A DNA stretch of 64,000 nt from Solibacillus silvestris_B (lineage in GTDB: Bacteria > Bacillota > Bacilli > Bacillales_A > Planococcaceae), in the NCBI RefSeq assembly GCF_051967575.1, contig NZ_JBQCJW010000017.1, forward strand, positions 4,526 through 68,525. The letters run 5' to 3'. Below the pieces are notes generated by a model. That model was not told where the DNA came from, did not search any database, and worked only from the letters and a program-made list of their open reading frames with translations. The position numbers and the translations under genes are program-made. Of the stretch, positions 8,709-17,713 are shown one piece after another (within the stretch, counting starts at the first letter, position 1; each line of letters opens with the position of its first letter).

Positions 8709-10415
8709 TTAATTTTGGCGGAAATATTCGTTTAGGCGATCTACCACTTCTTCTTTTGCCCATTCTGCCGATTCGCCAGTAGCGCGGAATTTCACTTCTA
8801 CTAAGCCTTCCGCAGCCTTTTTCCCTACTGTAATACGAACAGGCAGGCCAATCAGATCAGCATCTGCAAATTTTACACCTGCACGCTCAGTACGGTCATC
8901 ATACAACACTTCATAACGATATGATTTTAATACACCGTAAAGCTCTTCCGCTAATTGTACTTGTGCCTCGTCCTTTGTATTAACCGGTACTAGCTGCAAA
9001 TCATATGGAGCTAATTGTGCAGGCCATACAAATCCGTTATCATCTTGGAAGTGTTCAGCAACAGCGGCCAGCAAACGGGATACCCCTATGCCATAGCAAC
9101 CCATAATGAATGGTTGTGCTTTCCCTTGTTCATCTAGAAAAGTAGCATTCAGTTTTTCTGAATAAGTTGTACCTAATTTGAAAATATGCCCAACTTCGAT
9201 TCCTTCAGCAAATTTAATAATTCCTTGACCGTCCGGAGAAGGGTCTCCCTCTTGAATAAAGCGAATATCTTCATAAGAGCTGATTGCGAAGTCGCGCTCA
9301 GGATTCACGTTCAACAAATGGAATCCATCTTCATTTGCGCCAGCGACACCATTACGGACTGACTTGATCGCATTATCGGCAATGACTTTAACGTTTACCG
9401 GCAATTTCACAGGGCCGATTGAACCTGGTGGACAGCCCAGCAATTCTTTGATTGCTGCATCTTCCGCCAATTCTACTTGGTTGGCACCTAATGCATTTTT
9501 TAATTTAATATCGTTAATTTCGTGATCGCCGCGTGCTAAAACAACGACAAGCTCATCATCAATATTGAATACTAATGTTTTAATGACATTCGATTGTTCA
9601 ACATTTAAAAATGCTGAAACTTCCTCAATCGTTTTTTGGTCCGGTGTTTCGATTTTTTCGATTTCTTTCATAGGCGCTGTAGGTGTTGTATATTCCACAA
9701 CAACTTCCGCCATTTCAATGTTTGCTGCATAATCCGACGTGTCCGAATAGGCTATCGTATCTTCGCCAATTTCAGATAATACCATGAATTCATGTGTTCC
9801 TTTACCGCCAATTGTCCCTGCATCCGCAATTACGGCACGGAAATTCAGGCCAAGACGCGAGAAAATCTTAGAGTAGGCACGGTACATATCATCGTACGTT
9901 TCATCCAAGGATTCACGTGATCCATGGAAAGAGTAAGCATCTTTCATAATGAATTCGCGACCGCGCAATAAGCCAAAGCGTGGTCGTTTTTCGTCACGGA
10001 ATTTACTTTGGATTTGGTAAAGCGTCAATGGCAGTTTTTTGTATGATTTCACTTCATCGCGCACTAAAGTTGTAATAACTTCCTCATGTGTGGCACCTAA
10101 TGCAAAGTCTCGGTCATGACGGTCTTTTAAGCGCATCAGCTCTGGTCCATATGCCTCCCAACGGCCGGACTCCTGCCATAGCTCTGCTGGCTGTAATGCA
10201 GGCATTAATAGCTCGATCGAATTGATCGCTTCCATTTCTTCACGGATGATTTGCTCGATTTTCGATAAAACTTTGCGAGCCAATGGTAAGTATGAATATA
10301 CCCCCGCCGCGTTTTGGCGGATAAATCCTGCACGCAATAACATGCGATGCGATTTTACGTCTGCATCGGCTGGATTTTCCCTTAAAGTAGGGATAAACGT
10401 TTTCGTCTGTTTCAT
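8709..10415 (-). CDS. proS: Prolyl-tRNA synthetase ProS
   Basis: Class II aminoacyl-tRNA synthetase that charges tRNA-Pro in the cytoplasm. The 568 residues have the bacterial ProS layout. Motif 1 and 2 regions near the N-terminus include FRDEKRPRFGLLRGREF. A YbaK-like editing insert (about 230-400) clears Ala-tRNA-Pro. Motif 3 is GCYGIGVSRLLAA, and an anticodon-binding domain ends the protein. I chose the ATG at 10415 because AAGGTGG sits eight nt upstream and the protein then begins MKQTKTFIPTLRE like its relatives. An in-frame GTG four codons earlier overlaps that ribosome-binding site. No T-box leader is visible. Confidence 0.95.
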   Translation of the reverse strand: MKQTKTFIPTLRENPADADVKSHRMLLRAGFIRQNAAGVYSYLPLARKVLSKIEQIIREEMEAINSIELLMPALQPAELWQESGRWEAYGPELMRLKDRHDRDFALGATHEEVITTLVRDEVKSYKKLPLTLYQIQSKFRDEKRPRFGLLRGREFIMKDAYSFHGSRESLDETYDDMYRAYSKIFSRLGLNFRAVIADAGTIGGKGTHEFMVLSEIGEDTIAYSDTSDYAANIEMAEVVVEYTTPTAPMKEIEKIETPDQKTIEEVSAFLNVEQSNVIKTLVFNIDDELVVVLARGDHEINDIKLKNALGANQVELAEDAAIKELLGCPPGSIGPVKLPVNVKVIADNAIKSVRNGVAGANEDGFHLLNVNPERDFAISSYEDIRFIQEGDPSPDGQGIIKFAEGIEVGHIFKLGTTYSEKLNATFLDEQGKAQPFIMGCYGIGVSRLLAAVAEHFQDDNGFVWPAQLAPYDLQLVPVNTKDEAQVQLAEELYGVLKSYRYEVLYDDRTERAGVKFADADLIGLPVRITVGKKAAEGLVEVKFRATGESAEWAKEEVVDRLNEYFRQN

Positions 10416-10521
10416 AAATAGTGCCACCTTCTTTAGTTAGGAATATTCTATATTTTCATTTTGTCTCCGCTGCAGCCAATGAGTGGACAATACTCACTAG
10501 TCTGGAGGAATTGCTACTTCT

Positions 10522-10560
10522 ATAATACTAATCAAATTTAGCTTTGAACGCTAGTATTAT
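10522..10560. repeat. Perfect 9-bp inverted repeat between rseP and proS
   Basis: ATAATACTA at 10522-10530 pairs with TAGTATTAT at 10552-10560 around a 21-nt loop. It lies in the 188-nt gap after the rseP stop and before proS. There is no U-tract on the minus strand, so a terminator role is doubtful. It could be a leader structure or an operator-like site. No function is assigned. Confidence 0.4.
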
Positions 10561-10603
10561 TCATACAAAACGCTCAAAGCCGCCATTTTAAAACGTATTT
10601 TGT

Positions 10604-11860
10604 TTAAAAGAAGAAACGCTGTATATCATTCCATGTAACAACGACCATTAATATCATCAATAATACTATACCGACAAAATGGACCAATCCTTCTTTTTGA
10701 CGATCGATCGGCTTCCCTCTAACTGCTTCTACAGCAAAGAACAGCAAGCGTCCGCCATCAAGCGCCGGCAAAGGAAGTAAGTTCATAATCCCGAGGTTCA
10801 CGCTCAGCATCGCAGCAAAGTATAAAACATTGTATAAACCGAATGTGACGACTTTTTCCGTTGTTTTATAAATGCCTACCGGACCTGATAATGCATCGAT
10901 CGAGAACTGTCCTGTAACAAGCTGACCGACAAGTGTGCCGATTAAAACGATCATATTATAAGTTTTTTCCGCTCCATATACCACTGCTTGCAGAGGATTT
11001 TTTTCCAATATAGGCCTTACACCGATCTGCCCGTATGTAGAGCCGTCTTCTTGCTCTATTAAATTTGGCGTAAGCTCAATAATTTCGTTCCCTGTTGCGC
11101 GTTCCACTTCAAACGTAACCATTTTATTCGGATTGTCATATATTAGCTCGGATAATTGCTCCCATGTGGAAATCGCTTCCCCGTTCACCCTCACCACTTT
11201 ATCGCCATCGACCAAACCTGCATTGCTCGCAACGGAATCGTTTACAACTTCAGCGATAATCGGTTCATCAGAAGGTATGCCTTGAATAAGCGCGATAACG
11301 AAAAAAATGAAAAATGCCAAAATAAAGTTGAATAATGGACCGGCGAAAATCGCCATTGCACGAGCGCCAACAGATTTCGAATTGAACTGGCGATCTATCG
11401 GGGCAATCATTTGCTCCATCCCGTTTTCAGCAACTATCGCTGTACGCGACACATTATAGCGTACGAATTGATCATCTTCGTCATAGCCTTCAATCCAAAG
11501 CTCGCGTTCTAAATCAGCGCGCTCCACTTCCAAAAATACGACATTTTGATAATGTGTTTTTTGGTTGAGAACGATTTTTTCTACAATATTTTCTTCATTC
11601 GTTATTAAAGCTACGCGATAGCCCGGCTGCAATTCGACCGTATCGGTATCCTCGCCTGCCATCCGTACATATCCGCCAATCGGCAAAAGACGTAGCGTAT
11701 AAATGGTTTCGCCTTTCGTCATACCAAAAATTTTCGGCCCCATACCGATCGCAAACTCGCGTACCATAATCCCCGCGCGTTTCGCAAATAAGAAGTGACC
11801 TAGCTCATGGAAAAAAACAAGTGAACCAAAGATTAAAATAAAGGCAATAACTGTCTGCAT
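10604..11860 (-). CDS. rseP: Site-2 zinc metalloprotease RseP/RasP
   Basis: Intramembrane protease that cleaves anti-sigma factors and remnant signal peptides after site-1 cleavage. The 418 residues begin with a membrane segment carrying HELGH (H18, E19, H22), the zinc and catalytic residues. A PDZ-like periplasmic-side region (about 195-275) contains GLVDGDKVVRVNGE. The second zinc-site motif LPALDGGRL sits in the C-terminal membrane part (about 365). An insertion between the first and second membrane segments (about 60-160) is typical of the Bacillus form. It lies in the dxr-rseP-proS order seen in Bacillus. Confidence 0.94.
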   Translation of the reverse strand: MQTVIAFILIFGSLVFFHELGHFLFAKRAGIMVREFAIGMGPKIFGMTKGETIYTLRLLPIGGYVRMAGEDTDTVELQPGYRVALITNEENIVEKIVLNQKTHYQNVVFLEVERADLERELWIEGYDEDDQFVRYNVSRTAIVAENGMEQMIAPIDRQFNSKSVGARAMAIFAGPLFNFILAFFIFFVIALIQGIPSDEPIIAEVVNDSVASNAGLVDGDKVVRVNGEAISTWEQLSELIYDNPNKMVTFEVERATGNEIIELTPNLIEQEDGSTYGQIGVRPILEKNPLQAVVYGAEKTYNMIVLIGTLVGQLVTGQFSIDALSGPVGIYKTTEKVVTFGLYNVLYFAAMLSVNLGIMNLLPLPALDGGRLLFFAVEAVRGKPIDRQKEGLVHFVGIVLLMILMVVVTWNDIQRFFF

Positions 11861-12002
11861 AATCTCCCACCTTCATTGGAACTGGGCTGAAATTTTTTGC
11901 CCAATCTTTTCTCGCTTCAAAATTTTCAAGAAAATGCGCTGCTTATACATAACATGAATGTCCACGTTATTATGTAATGACACACCCTTTTCTCGTACTT
12001 CA

Positions 12003-13148
12003 CTATTTTACCATGCTTGCCACTGTTTTTCTCGTTTCACTGTCTACATGTAAAATTGTTTCTAAATCCGGCAATGCGATATTGTTATGACTATTCATAA
12101 TGCGCTCAATACATTCTTCAATTTCCAAAAATGTGATTTTCTCCTGCAAAAACAGCGCAACAGCAGCTTCATTTGCCGCATTCATCGCCGTTAAAATCGT
12201 ACCGCCCATGCGTCCTGCATCATATGCAAGCTTTAATGCACGGAAGCGGTCAAAATCCACTTCCTTAAAATGAAGCTGTCCAATTTCGGCTAAATTTAAA
12301 CGTTGGCCGTTCGTGAGCGGCAAACGATCAGGATAGCTTAAAGCATACTGAATCGGCACCCGCATATCCGGTGTGCCAAGCTGTGCGATCAAACTCGTAT
12401 CTTCATATTCCACCATCGAGTGAATAATGCTTTCGCGATGGAGCAATACATCAATATTGTCATACGGCATATTGAATAATACATGTGCCTCAATAACTTC
12501 AAGTCCCTTATTCATCATTGTAGCGGAGTCAATTGTGATTTTCGCGCCCATTGACCAGTTCGGGTGGTTCAATGCGTCTTTCACTGTAACACCGACTAAT
12601 TCGTCCCGTGTTTTATCACGGAATGAACCGCCGGAAGCTGTTAAAACAATCCGCTCAATACGCTTTTTGTTTTCGCCGTTCATCGACTGAAAAACAGCGG
12701 AATGCTCGCTATCCACCGGCAAGATCGGTGCATTGTATTTCTTCGCTTCCGCCATGACGAGATGACCGGCAGTTACAAGTGTTTCTTTATTCGCGATTGC
12801 AATCGTTTTCCCCATCCGTATTGCAGCAAGTGTGGACTCCAGCCCAACACTGCCTAGTACCGCATTGATGAGCACTGTCGAATCAGGATGTGTTGCCACT
12901 TCAACCAATCCCTTTTCTCCGTATGTAAAGGAAATATGGGGAAACTCCTTTTGCAATGTGCTTGCCGCTTCCTCAGTTTGCATCGAAACTAACTGTGGTT
13001 GCAATTTTTTAATGATTTCACGCGATTTTCCGATATTTTGCCCTGCAGAAAAAGCAACAAGTTGAAATTCGTTCGGATGCGCTAGTAAAATATCAAATGT
13101 TTGCCATCCAATAGAACCTGTTGCACCTAATAAACTAATTTTCTTCAC
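12003..13148 (-). CDS. dxr: 1-deoxy-D-xylulose 5-phosphate reductoisomerase
   Basis: Dxr converts DXP to 2-C-methyl-D-erythritol 4-phosphate with NADPH, the committed step of the MEP isoprenoid pathway. That pathway feeds undecaprenyl synthesis by the nearby uppS. The 381 residues start with the NADPH-binding motif LLGATGSIG. The metal and substrate-binding motif PVDSEHSAVFQ follows (about 150), then LTASGGSFRDK, the NHPNWSMG loop, and MNKGLEVIEAHVLF. The length is normal. It follows cdsA by 22 nt. Confidence 0.96.
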   Translation of the reverse strand: MKKISLLGATGSIGWQTFDILLAHPNEFQLVAFSAGQNIGKSREIIKKLQPQLVSMQTEEAASTLQKEFPHISFTYGEKGLVEVATHPDSTVLINAVLGSVGLESTLAAIRMGKTIAIANKETLVTAGHLVMAEAKKYNAPILPVDSEHSAVFQSMNGENKKRIERIVLTASGGSFRDKTRDELVGVTVKDALNHPNWSMGAKITIDSATMMNKGLEVIEAHVLFNMPYDNIDVLLHRESIIHSMVEYEDTSLIAQLGTPDMRVPIQYALSYPDRLPLTNGQRLNLAEIGQLHFKEVDFDRFRALKLAYDAGRMGGTILTAMNAANEAAVALFLQEKITFLEIEECIERIMNSHNNIALPDLETILHVDSETRKTVASMVK

Positions 13149-13170
13149 AATGATACGTCCCTTCTATGTC

Positions 13171-13968
13171 CTAGGAAAAGAAATGTAAAAAATGCAGTAA
13201 TGGTACGACAAATAATAAACTGTCAAAACGATCCAATATGCCGCCGTGTCCTGGCAGAATATTGCCTGAATCTTTTACACCATAATGACGTTTAATAGCT
13301 GATTCGACTAAATCACCCATTTGTCCAATGATCGATGCAATTATTGTCACAACGATTAATTGCAGCCAGCTTGAAGCAAAAGGGTAAATAAGCTGCATTG
13401 CGATGGCGAAACATACCGCAATGACAATCCCTCCAACAAAACCTTCAATCGTCTTTTTCGGTGAAATTTCAGGCCATAATTTATGCTTGCCCAATTTTCG
13501 GCCAACAAAATAGGCACCGGAATCCGTCGTCCATACGACAAGCAATACAAACACGACATATTCCACTCCGCTGAAACGGGTTTCGATAAAATAATGGAAG
13601 CCGAGTCCTACATAAAACGCGCCCAGCAAAATAAAGCCGATTTCATCAAACGTCATTTTATTTTTTACGAGTACAATATAAATTAACAATAATGCGGCGA
13701 TTCCGTACACGATCATCAATGTTGATTCATATTGCAAAAATTCAACCGCTTCATTTGACCATTCATTTGGCACAACTAATAGTATTAATGCAAGTGTTCC
13801 TAAAATCCCAGGAACAGATGCAATGGAAATTCCTTTCATTTTCAATAATTCATAGAAGCCGATTACCGCGATAATACTCATTAAAATCGCAAACGGCGCC
13901 CCTCCATAAATTACGAATGGAATAAATAATGCTGCAGCAATTACTCCAGTAATGATGCGCTGTTTCAA
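13171..13968 (-). CDS. cdsA: Phosphatidate cytidylyltransferase
   Basis: CdsA makes CDP-diacylglycerol from phosphatidate and CTP, the branch point of membrane phospholipid synthesis. The 265 residues form roughly eight hydrophobic segments. The C-terminal family signature lies around residues 195-245, with SIIGQMGDLVESAIKRHYGV and KDSGNILPGHGGILDRFDS. The start overlaps the uppS stop by four nt, so the two are translationally coupled. The product is an integral membrane protein. Confidence 0.95.
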   Translation of the reverse strand: MKQRIITGVIAAALFIPFVIYGGAPFAILMSIIAVIGFYELLKMKGISIASVPGILGTLALILLVVPNEWSNEAVEFLQYESTLMIVYGIAALLLIYIVLVKNKMTFDEIGFILLGAFYVGLGFHYFIETRFSGVEYVVFVLLVVWTTDSGAYFVGRKLGKHKLWPEISPKKTIEGFVGGIVIAVCFAIAMQLIYPFASSWLQLIVVTIIASIIGQMGDLVESAIKRHYGVKDSGNILPGHGGILDRFDSLLFVVPLLHFLHFFS

Positions 13969-14759
13969 TTCGTTCCTTCTCCTTTCAGCCCTCCATAACG
14001 GCGGTTACGGTTTTGATACACGGAAATTGCCTCTTTTAAACATGTTTCATCAAAATCGGGCCAATGTGTATCTGTAAACCAAAACTCCGTATAAGCAAGC
14101 TGCCATAGCATAAAATTACTAATGCGCACTTCGCCGCTTGTGCGGATCAGTAAATCCGGTTCAGGTAAATGAGCCGTCATCAAATGCTGTGAAATATGTT
14201 GTTCATTTAATTCGTCAATTGCCAGCTTTCCTGCTTCCGCATCTTTCATCAGTTGCTGCATCGCCATTACGATTTCCGCGCGTCCACCATAGTTCATCGC
14301 AAAATTCAAGATTAATCCCGTATTCCCTTTTGTCGCTTCCATCGCTTTTTTTAAAGCCGATTGTGTATGATCCGGCAATGAATCCATAACGCCAATCATT
14401 TCCACTTTAATATTGCGCTCCATCAGCTCTGGTAAAAAGGAAGTTAAAAATTGCTCTGGTAAGCGCATTAAAAATTCAACTTCTGATTTGGGGCGTTTCC
14501 AATTTTCCGTTGAAAATGCATAAAGCGTTAATACCTTTACCCCTATATCACAAGCACAACGTGTAATTTTACGAATGGTTTTCATTCCTTCATGATGCCC
14601 TGCAACCCTTGGCATCGAACGCTTTTTCGCCCAACGTCCATTTCCGTCCATAATAATTGCAATATGGGTAGGAATATCCTCTCCCTTAACTAAGTCCACA
14701 CTTTCATCACTGAATGGTTGCTCTTTACTTGTATTTTTTCCAAAAAGTTTTTTAAACAT
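13965..14759 (-). CDS. uppS: Undecaprenyl pyrophosphate synthase (isoprenyl transferase)
   Basis: UppS adds eight isopentenyl units in cis to farnesyl diphosphate to form the C55 lipid carrier of cell wall synthesis. The 264 residues carry the signature IAIIMDGNGRWA (catalytic Asp38), followed by AGHHEGMKTI and the C-terminal RTSGEVRISNFMLWQ. The frame is open upstream to 14843. I chose ATG 14759 because GGGGGAA lies just upstream and the protein begins MFKKLFGK at family-like length. It is first of uppS-cdsA-dxr-rseP. Confidence 0.95.
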   Translation of the reverse strand: MFKKLFGKNTSKEQPFSDESVDLVKGEDIPTHIAIIMDGNGRWAKKRSMPRVAGHHEGMKTIRKITRCACDIGVKVLTLYAFSTENWKRPKSEVEFLMRLPEQFLTSFLPELMERNIKVEMIGVMDSLPDHTQSALKKAMEATKGNTGLILNFAMNYGGRAEIVMAMQQLMKDAEAGKLAIDELNEQHISQHLMTAHLPEPDLLIRTSGEVRISNFMLWQLAYTEFWFTDTHWPDFDETCLKEAISVYQNRNRRYGGLKGEGTN

Positions 14760-14938
14760 AGTTAATTCCCCCAACTGCACAGATCGGACTGCTTCCCTCT
14801 TCATCATATCAAAAAAGGGGTAGCCTGTCCTTCTTATATTCATGAACTTCCTCTTTGATCTATAGAAAAATTGTTCTTCTCTTAAACTTCATATGTATCC
14901 ATTCCACATTTCATACTTCAAATCATTATGTAAAAATG

Positions 14939-15020
14939 GGTTAAGGCATGTGTTTCTTTATATGTAGCTAAAGCCCCGGCAAAGATTTTCCAAGGACAGG
15001 GGTTTATAATTTCCTTAACC
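14939..15020. repeat. Nested inverted repeats
   Basis: GGTTAAGG at 14939-14946 pairs with CCTTAACC at 15013-15020. Inside it, AAGCCCC (14971-14977) pairs with GGGGTTT (14999-15005), with one G-U pair if read as plus-strand RNA. The plus-strand RNA therefore folds better than the minus. It resembles no regulatory RNA I recognise. Confidence 0.4.
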
Positions 15021-15025
15021 ATTAG

Positions 15026-15053
15026 AAAAACGTCCTTACTAGCAGGACGTTTT
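15026..15053 (-). terminator. Intrinsic terminator downstream of frr (possibly bidirectional)
   Basis: A stem AAAACGTCCT/AGGACGTTTT with the seven-nt loop GCTAGTA ends in a T-run on the minus strand. It lies about 170 nt after frr and separates the pyrH-frr unit from uppS. The flanking A-run would also allow function on the plus strand. Confidence 0.75.
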
Positions 15054-15136
15054 AATCCATTTAAAGTTCATCCAACAACAGAAAAAGATTTCGCGCCAGT
15101 AAATATTAGCGCGAAATAAAAATTCAAGAAGAAGGT

Positions 15137-15208
15137 CAATGACACCGCGGTGTCATTGCGTATGGAATTCGCCAGAGGCTTTAACTTCCCTCAGCAGGCG
15201 TTCGGACA
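15137..15208. repeat. Dispersed intergenic repeat, copy C
   Basis: The head is a perfect 22-nt palindrome, CAATGACACCG and its complement (15137-15158). On the plus strand it is followed by CGTATGGAATTCGCCAGAGG and then CAGGCG-TTCGGA-CACCTG, a small hairpin touching the end of frr. Head length and flank composition match copies at 1215 and 63841. Confidence 0.5.
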
Positions 15209-15220
15209 CCTGCAAAAAAG

Positions 15221-15778
15221 TTAAACTGTTAAAATTTCTTTTTCTTTTTCTTTCACTAGCTCGTCGATTTTTAAAATGGAGTTATCCGTCAACTTTTGGA
15301 TATCTTCACCAAAGCCGCGTAGTTCGTCTTCTGTAATTTCTCCATTTTTCTCTAATTTTTTCAAATCATCGTTTGCATCTCGACGCACATTGCGTACAGC
15401 AATTTTTGCTTCTTCCGCTTCTTTTTTAACTTGTTTCACTAATTCTTTACGGCGTTCCTCTGTTAAAGCAGGCACTGCCAAGCGAATTACATTTCCGTCA
15501 TTTGTCGGTGTAATTCCGATATCTGAACGCATAATCGCTTTTTCGATTTCGCCTAAAATTGATTTGTCATATGGCTGAATAACTAAAAGACGTGCTTCTG
15601 GTACAGCAATACCTGCCATTTGGTTGATCGGTGTCGGTGCGCCATAATAGTCCACCGTAATACGATCCAATAATGAAGCATTCGCTACACCCGCACGAAT
15701 TGATGCTAATTCACGTGAAAAAGCACCAATCGATTTTGTCATTTTTTCCTGTGCTTGATTTAATACTTGTTGAGTCAT
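15221..15778 (-). CDS. frr: Ribosome recycling factor
   Basis: Frr, with EF-G, splits post-termination ribosomes. The 185 residues form the expected three-helix bundle plus small beta domain: an N-terminal helix with FSRELASIRAGVANASLLD, a central VDYYGAPTPINQMA strand region, and a charged C-terminal helical part ending VKEKEKEILTV. The length is the family standard. Its ATG overlaps the pyrH stop by one base (TAATG), indicating coupled translation. Confidence 0.97.
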   Translation of the reverse strand: MTQQVLNQAQEKMTKSIGAFSRELASIRAGVANASLLDRITVDYYGAPTPINQMAGIAVPEARLLVIQPYDKSILGEIEKAIMRSDIGITPTNDGNVIRLAVPALTEERRKELVKQVKKEAEEAKIAVRNVRRDANDDLKKLEKNGEITEDELRGFGEDIQKLTDNSILKIDELVKEKEKEILTV

Positions 15779-16503
15779 TATGCATCTCTCCTAACAACTG
15801 TTCCAATTTTTTCGCCCATTACGGCACGTTTAATATTACCTGGTTCCGATAAGTTGAATACAACGAGCTTAATATCATTATCCATACATAATGTTGAAGC
15901 TGTAGAATCCATTACTTGTAAACCTTGTTGAATAACGTCCAAATACGTAAGTGTGTCATACTTAACTGCTTCAGAATCTAATTTTGGATCTGCCGAATAA
16001 ACGCCATCCACGTTGTTTTTCGCCATTAAAATTGCATCTGCATTAATTTCCGCTGCACGCAGGGCTGCTGTTGTATCTGTTGAGAAATAAGGATTGCCTG
16101 TCCCTGCCGCAAAAATAACAACACGCGATTTTTCTAAATGGCGAACCGCTTTACGTCGAATATATGGCTCTGCAACTTGTGTCATGACGATGGACGATTG
16201 AACACGTGTCGGAACGCCCAGATTTTCCAGCGAATCTTGTAATGCCAATGCATTCATCACTGTCCCTAACATGCCCATATAGTCTGCATTGGCACGTTCC
16301 ATACCCATTTCAGCACCGATTTTTCCGCGCCAAATGTTTCCGCCGCCGACAACTAATGCAACTTCTACGCCCAAGTCGATGACATCCTTAATTTCTCCAG
16401 CGATCGATTTAATTACTTCTGGTGAGAAACCGAAGCCTAATTCTCCAGCCAATGCTTCCCCGCTTAGTTTAATTACTACTCGTTTGTATTGTGACACACT
16501 CAT
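15778..16503 (-). CDS. pyrH: Uridylate kinase
   Basis: PyrH phosphorylates UMP to UDP; the bacterial hexameric enzyme belongs to the amino-acid kinase fold. The 241 residues show VVIKLSGEAL at the N-terminus, the glycine-rich VVGGGNIWRG (about 55), FAAGTGNPYFSTDT (about 130) and MAKNNVDGVYSADPK (about 165), all family landmarks. It sits between tsf and frr as in most Firmicutes, separated from tsf by a terminator. Confidence 0.97.
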   Translation of the reverse strand: MSVSQYKRVVIKLSGEALAGELGFGFSPEVIKSIAGEIKDVIDLGVEVALVVGGGNIWRGKIGAEMGMERANADYMGMLGTVMNALALQDSLENLGVPTRVQSSIVMTQVAEPYIRRKAVRHLEKSRVVIFAAGTGNPYFSTDTTAALRAAEINADAILMAKNNVDGVYSADPKLDSEAVKYDTLTYLDVIQQGLQVMDSTASTLCMDNDIKLVVFNLSEPGNIKRAVMGEKIGTVVRRDA

Positions 16504-16595
16504 AGTAAACCTCCGTTACTCATTTATTTAAAAGAAATACTATACAATAACATCCTTTGTACACTATTCCGTTTGCTTCTACTATAGATTTCTTT

Positions 16596-16628
16596 AAAAA
16601 TAGGGAACACGCAAATGGTGCTCCCTAC
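16596..16628 (-). terminator. Intrinsic terminator downstream of tsf
   Basis: On the minus strand TAGGGAGCAC pairs with GTGTTCCCTA (ten pairs, one G-U) around a seven-nt loop, followed by TTTTTAAA. It ends the rpsB-tsf unit. pyrH-frr must use read-through or a promoter in the remaining 90 nt. Confidence 0.78.
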
Positions 16629-16667
16629 TGTTTGCTTAAATTAGCTGTAATTTAAGTTGTGATTTAA

Positions 16668-17555
16668 TTAGTTGTTACCTTTAACTTGGCTCATTACTTC
16701 TTCAGCGAAGTTATCTTCACGCTTTTCGATACCTTCACCAACAGCATAACGAGTGAAGCTTGTTACAGTAGCACCTAATGAGTTTACGAAGTCGCGTACT
16801 TTTTGATCTGAGTTTTTAACGAAAGCTTGGTCTAATAAGCATACGTCTTCGAAATATTTACCAAGACGACCTTCTACCATTTTCGCTACGATGTTTTCTG
16901 GTTTACCTTCGTTTAACGCTTGCTCTGTTAATACTTTGCGCTCACGTTCAACTTCGTCAGCAGAAACTTCGTCACGAGAAATGTAAGTTGGGTTGATTGC
17001 AGCAATATGCATAGCGATATCTTTTGCAGCAGCTGCATCTGTAGAGCCTTCAAGAACTACTAATACACCAATACGTCCGCCCATGTGCAGGTATGAACCG
17101 AATGCATCTGCATCTGATTTTGTTTTGATTTCGAAACGGCGTAAAGAGATTTTTTCACCGATTGTAGCTGTAGCTGTAGAAATTTGATCAGCAATTTTCA
17201 CACCGTCTTTTTCTAACTCTAAAGCAGCTTCCACTGATTCTGGTTTAGCAGCTAATAATTGCTCAGCTAAAGAAGAAACTAAAATTTGGAATTTGTCATT
17301 TTTCGCAACGAAGTCTGTTTCAGCATTAACTTCAATTAAAATTGCTTCATTACCTTTTTCTAAAATGTAAGTTGTACCTTCAGCAGCGATACGGTCAGCT
17401 TTTTTGCCTGCAGCAGCTAAACCTTTTTCACGCAGGAAATCGATTGCAGCATCGATATCTCCGTTAGTTTCTACTAAAGCTTTTTTACAGTCCATCATAC
17501 CTGCGCCTGTTTTTTCGCGTAATTCTTTTACTAATTGTGCAGTAATGTTTGCCAT
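16668..17555 (-). CDS. tsf: Elongation factor Ts
   Basis: EF-Ts is the guanine-nucleotide exchange factor of EF-Tu. The 295 residues begin with the UBA-like domain (LVKELREKTGAGMMDCKKAL). The core follows with the conserved TDFVAKND (about 80) that contacts EF-Tu. The dimerisation part ends with RYAVGEGIEKREDNFAEEV. A strong AGGAGG lies upstream of the ATG. It follows rpsB across a terminator. Confidence 0.97.
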   Translation of the reverse strand: MANITAQLVKELREKTGAGMMDCKKALVETNGDIDAAIDFLREKGLAAAGKKADRIAAEGTTYILEKGNEAILIEVNAETDFVAKNDKFQILVSSLAEQLLAAKPESVEAALELEKDGVKIADQISTATATIGEKISLRRFEIKTKSDADAFGSYLHMGGRIGVLVVLEGSTDAAAAKDIAMHIAAINPTYISRDEVSADEVERERKVLTEQALNEGKPENIVAKMVEGRLGKYFEDVCLLDQAFVKNSDQKVRDFVNSLGATVTSFTRYAVGEGIEKREDNFAEEVMSQVKGNN

Positions 17556-17662
17556 GTTGAGTTTCCTCCTAAATATAATGAAAAATTTATTTACACTATT
17601 TCATACTTTAAGCGATAAATCGCGATTTTTCAACGATTCACGCATTTTCAAATTCATTTCTC

Positions 17663-17704
17663 AAAAAAAGGTGATAAGGGGTTCATCCACTTATCACCTT
17701 TTCT
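17663..17704 (-). terminator. Stem-loop terminator between rpsB and tsf
   Basis: On the minus strand AAAAGGTGATAAG pairs with CTTATCACCTTTT around a loop of about ten nt, followed by a T-run. Its position ten nt after the rpsB stop suggests partial termination that sets the S2 to EF-Ts ratio, as reported for other Firmicutes. There is no clear tsf promoter in the remaining 110 nt. Confidence 0.8.
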
Positions 17705-17713
17705 AACAGTGAA

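Larger units (their letters stand above)
14760..15220. other. Intergenic region between frr and uppS: terminator, nested inverted repeats and a repeat-family copy
   Basis: This 461-nt gap holds repeat copy C next to frr (15137-15158 head), the frr terminator (15026-15053) and a nested pair of inverted repeats (14939-15020). The remaining roughly 180 nt are AT-rich and should contain the uppS promoter. I found only a weak candidate (TTGAAG with a poor -10). No gene is apparent on either strand. Confidence 0.6.

Noticed and set aside
10416..10603. T-box riboswitch upstream of proS
   Set aside because: The conserved T-box sequence (AGGGTGGNACCGCG) and an antiterminator hairpin are absent in the 188-nt leader.
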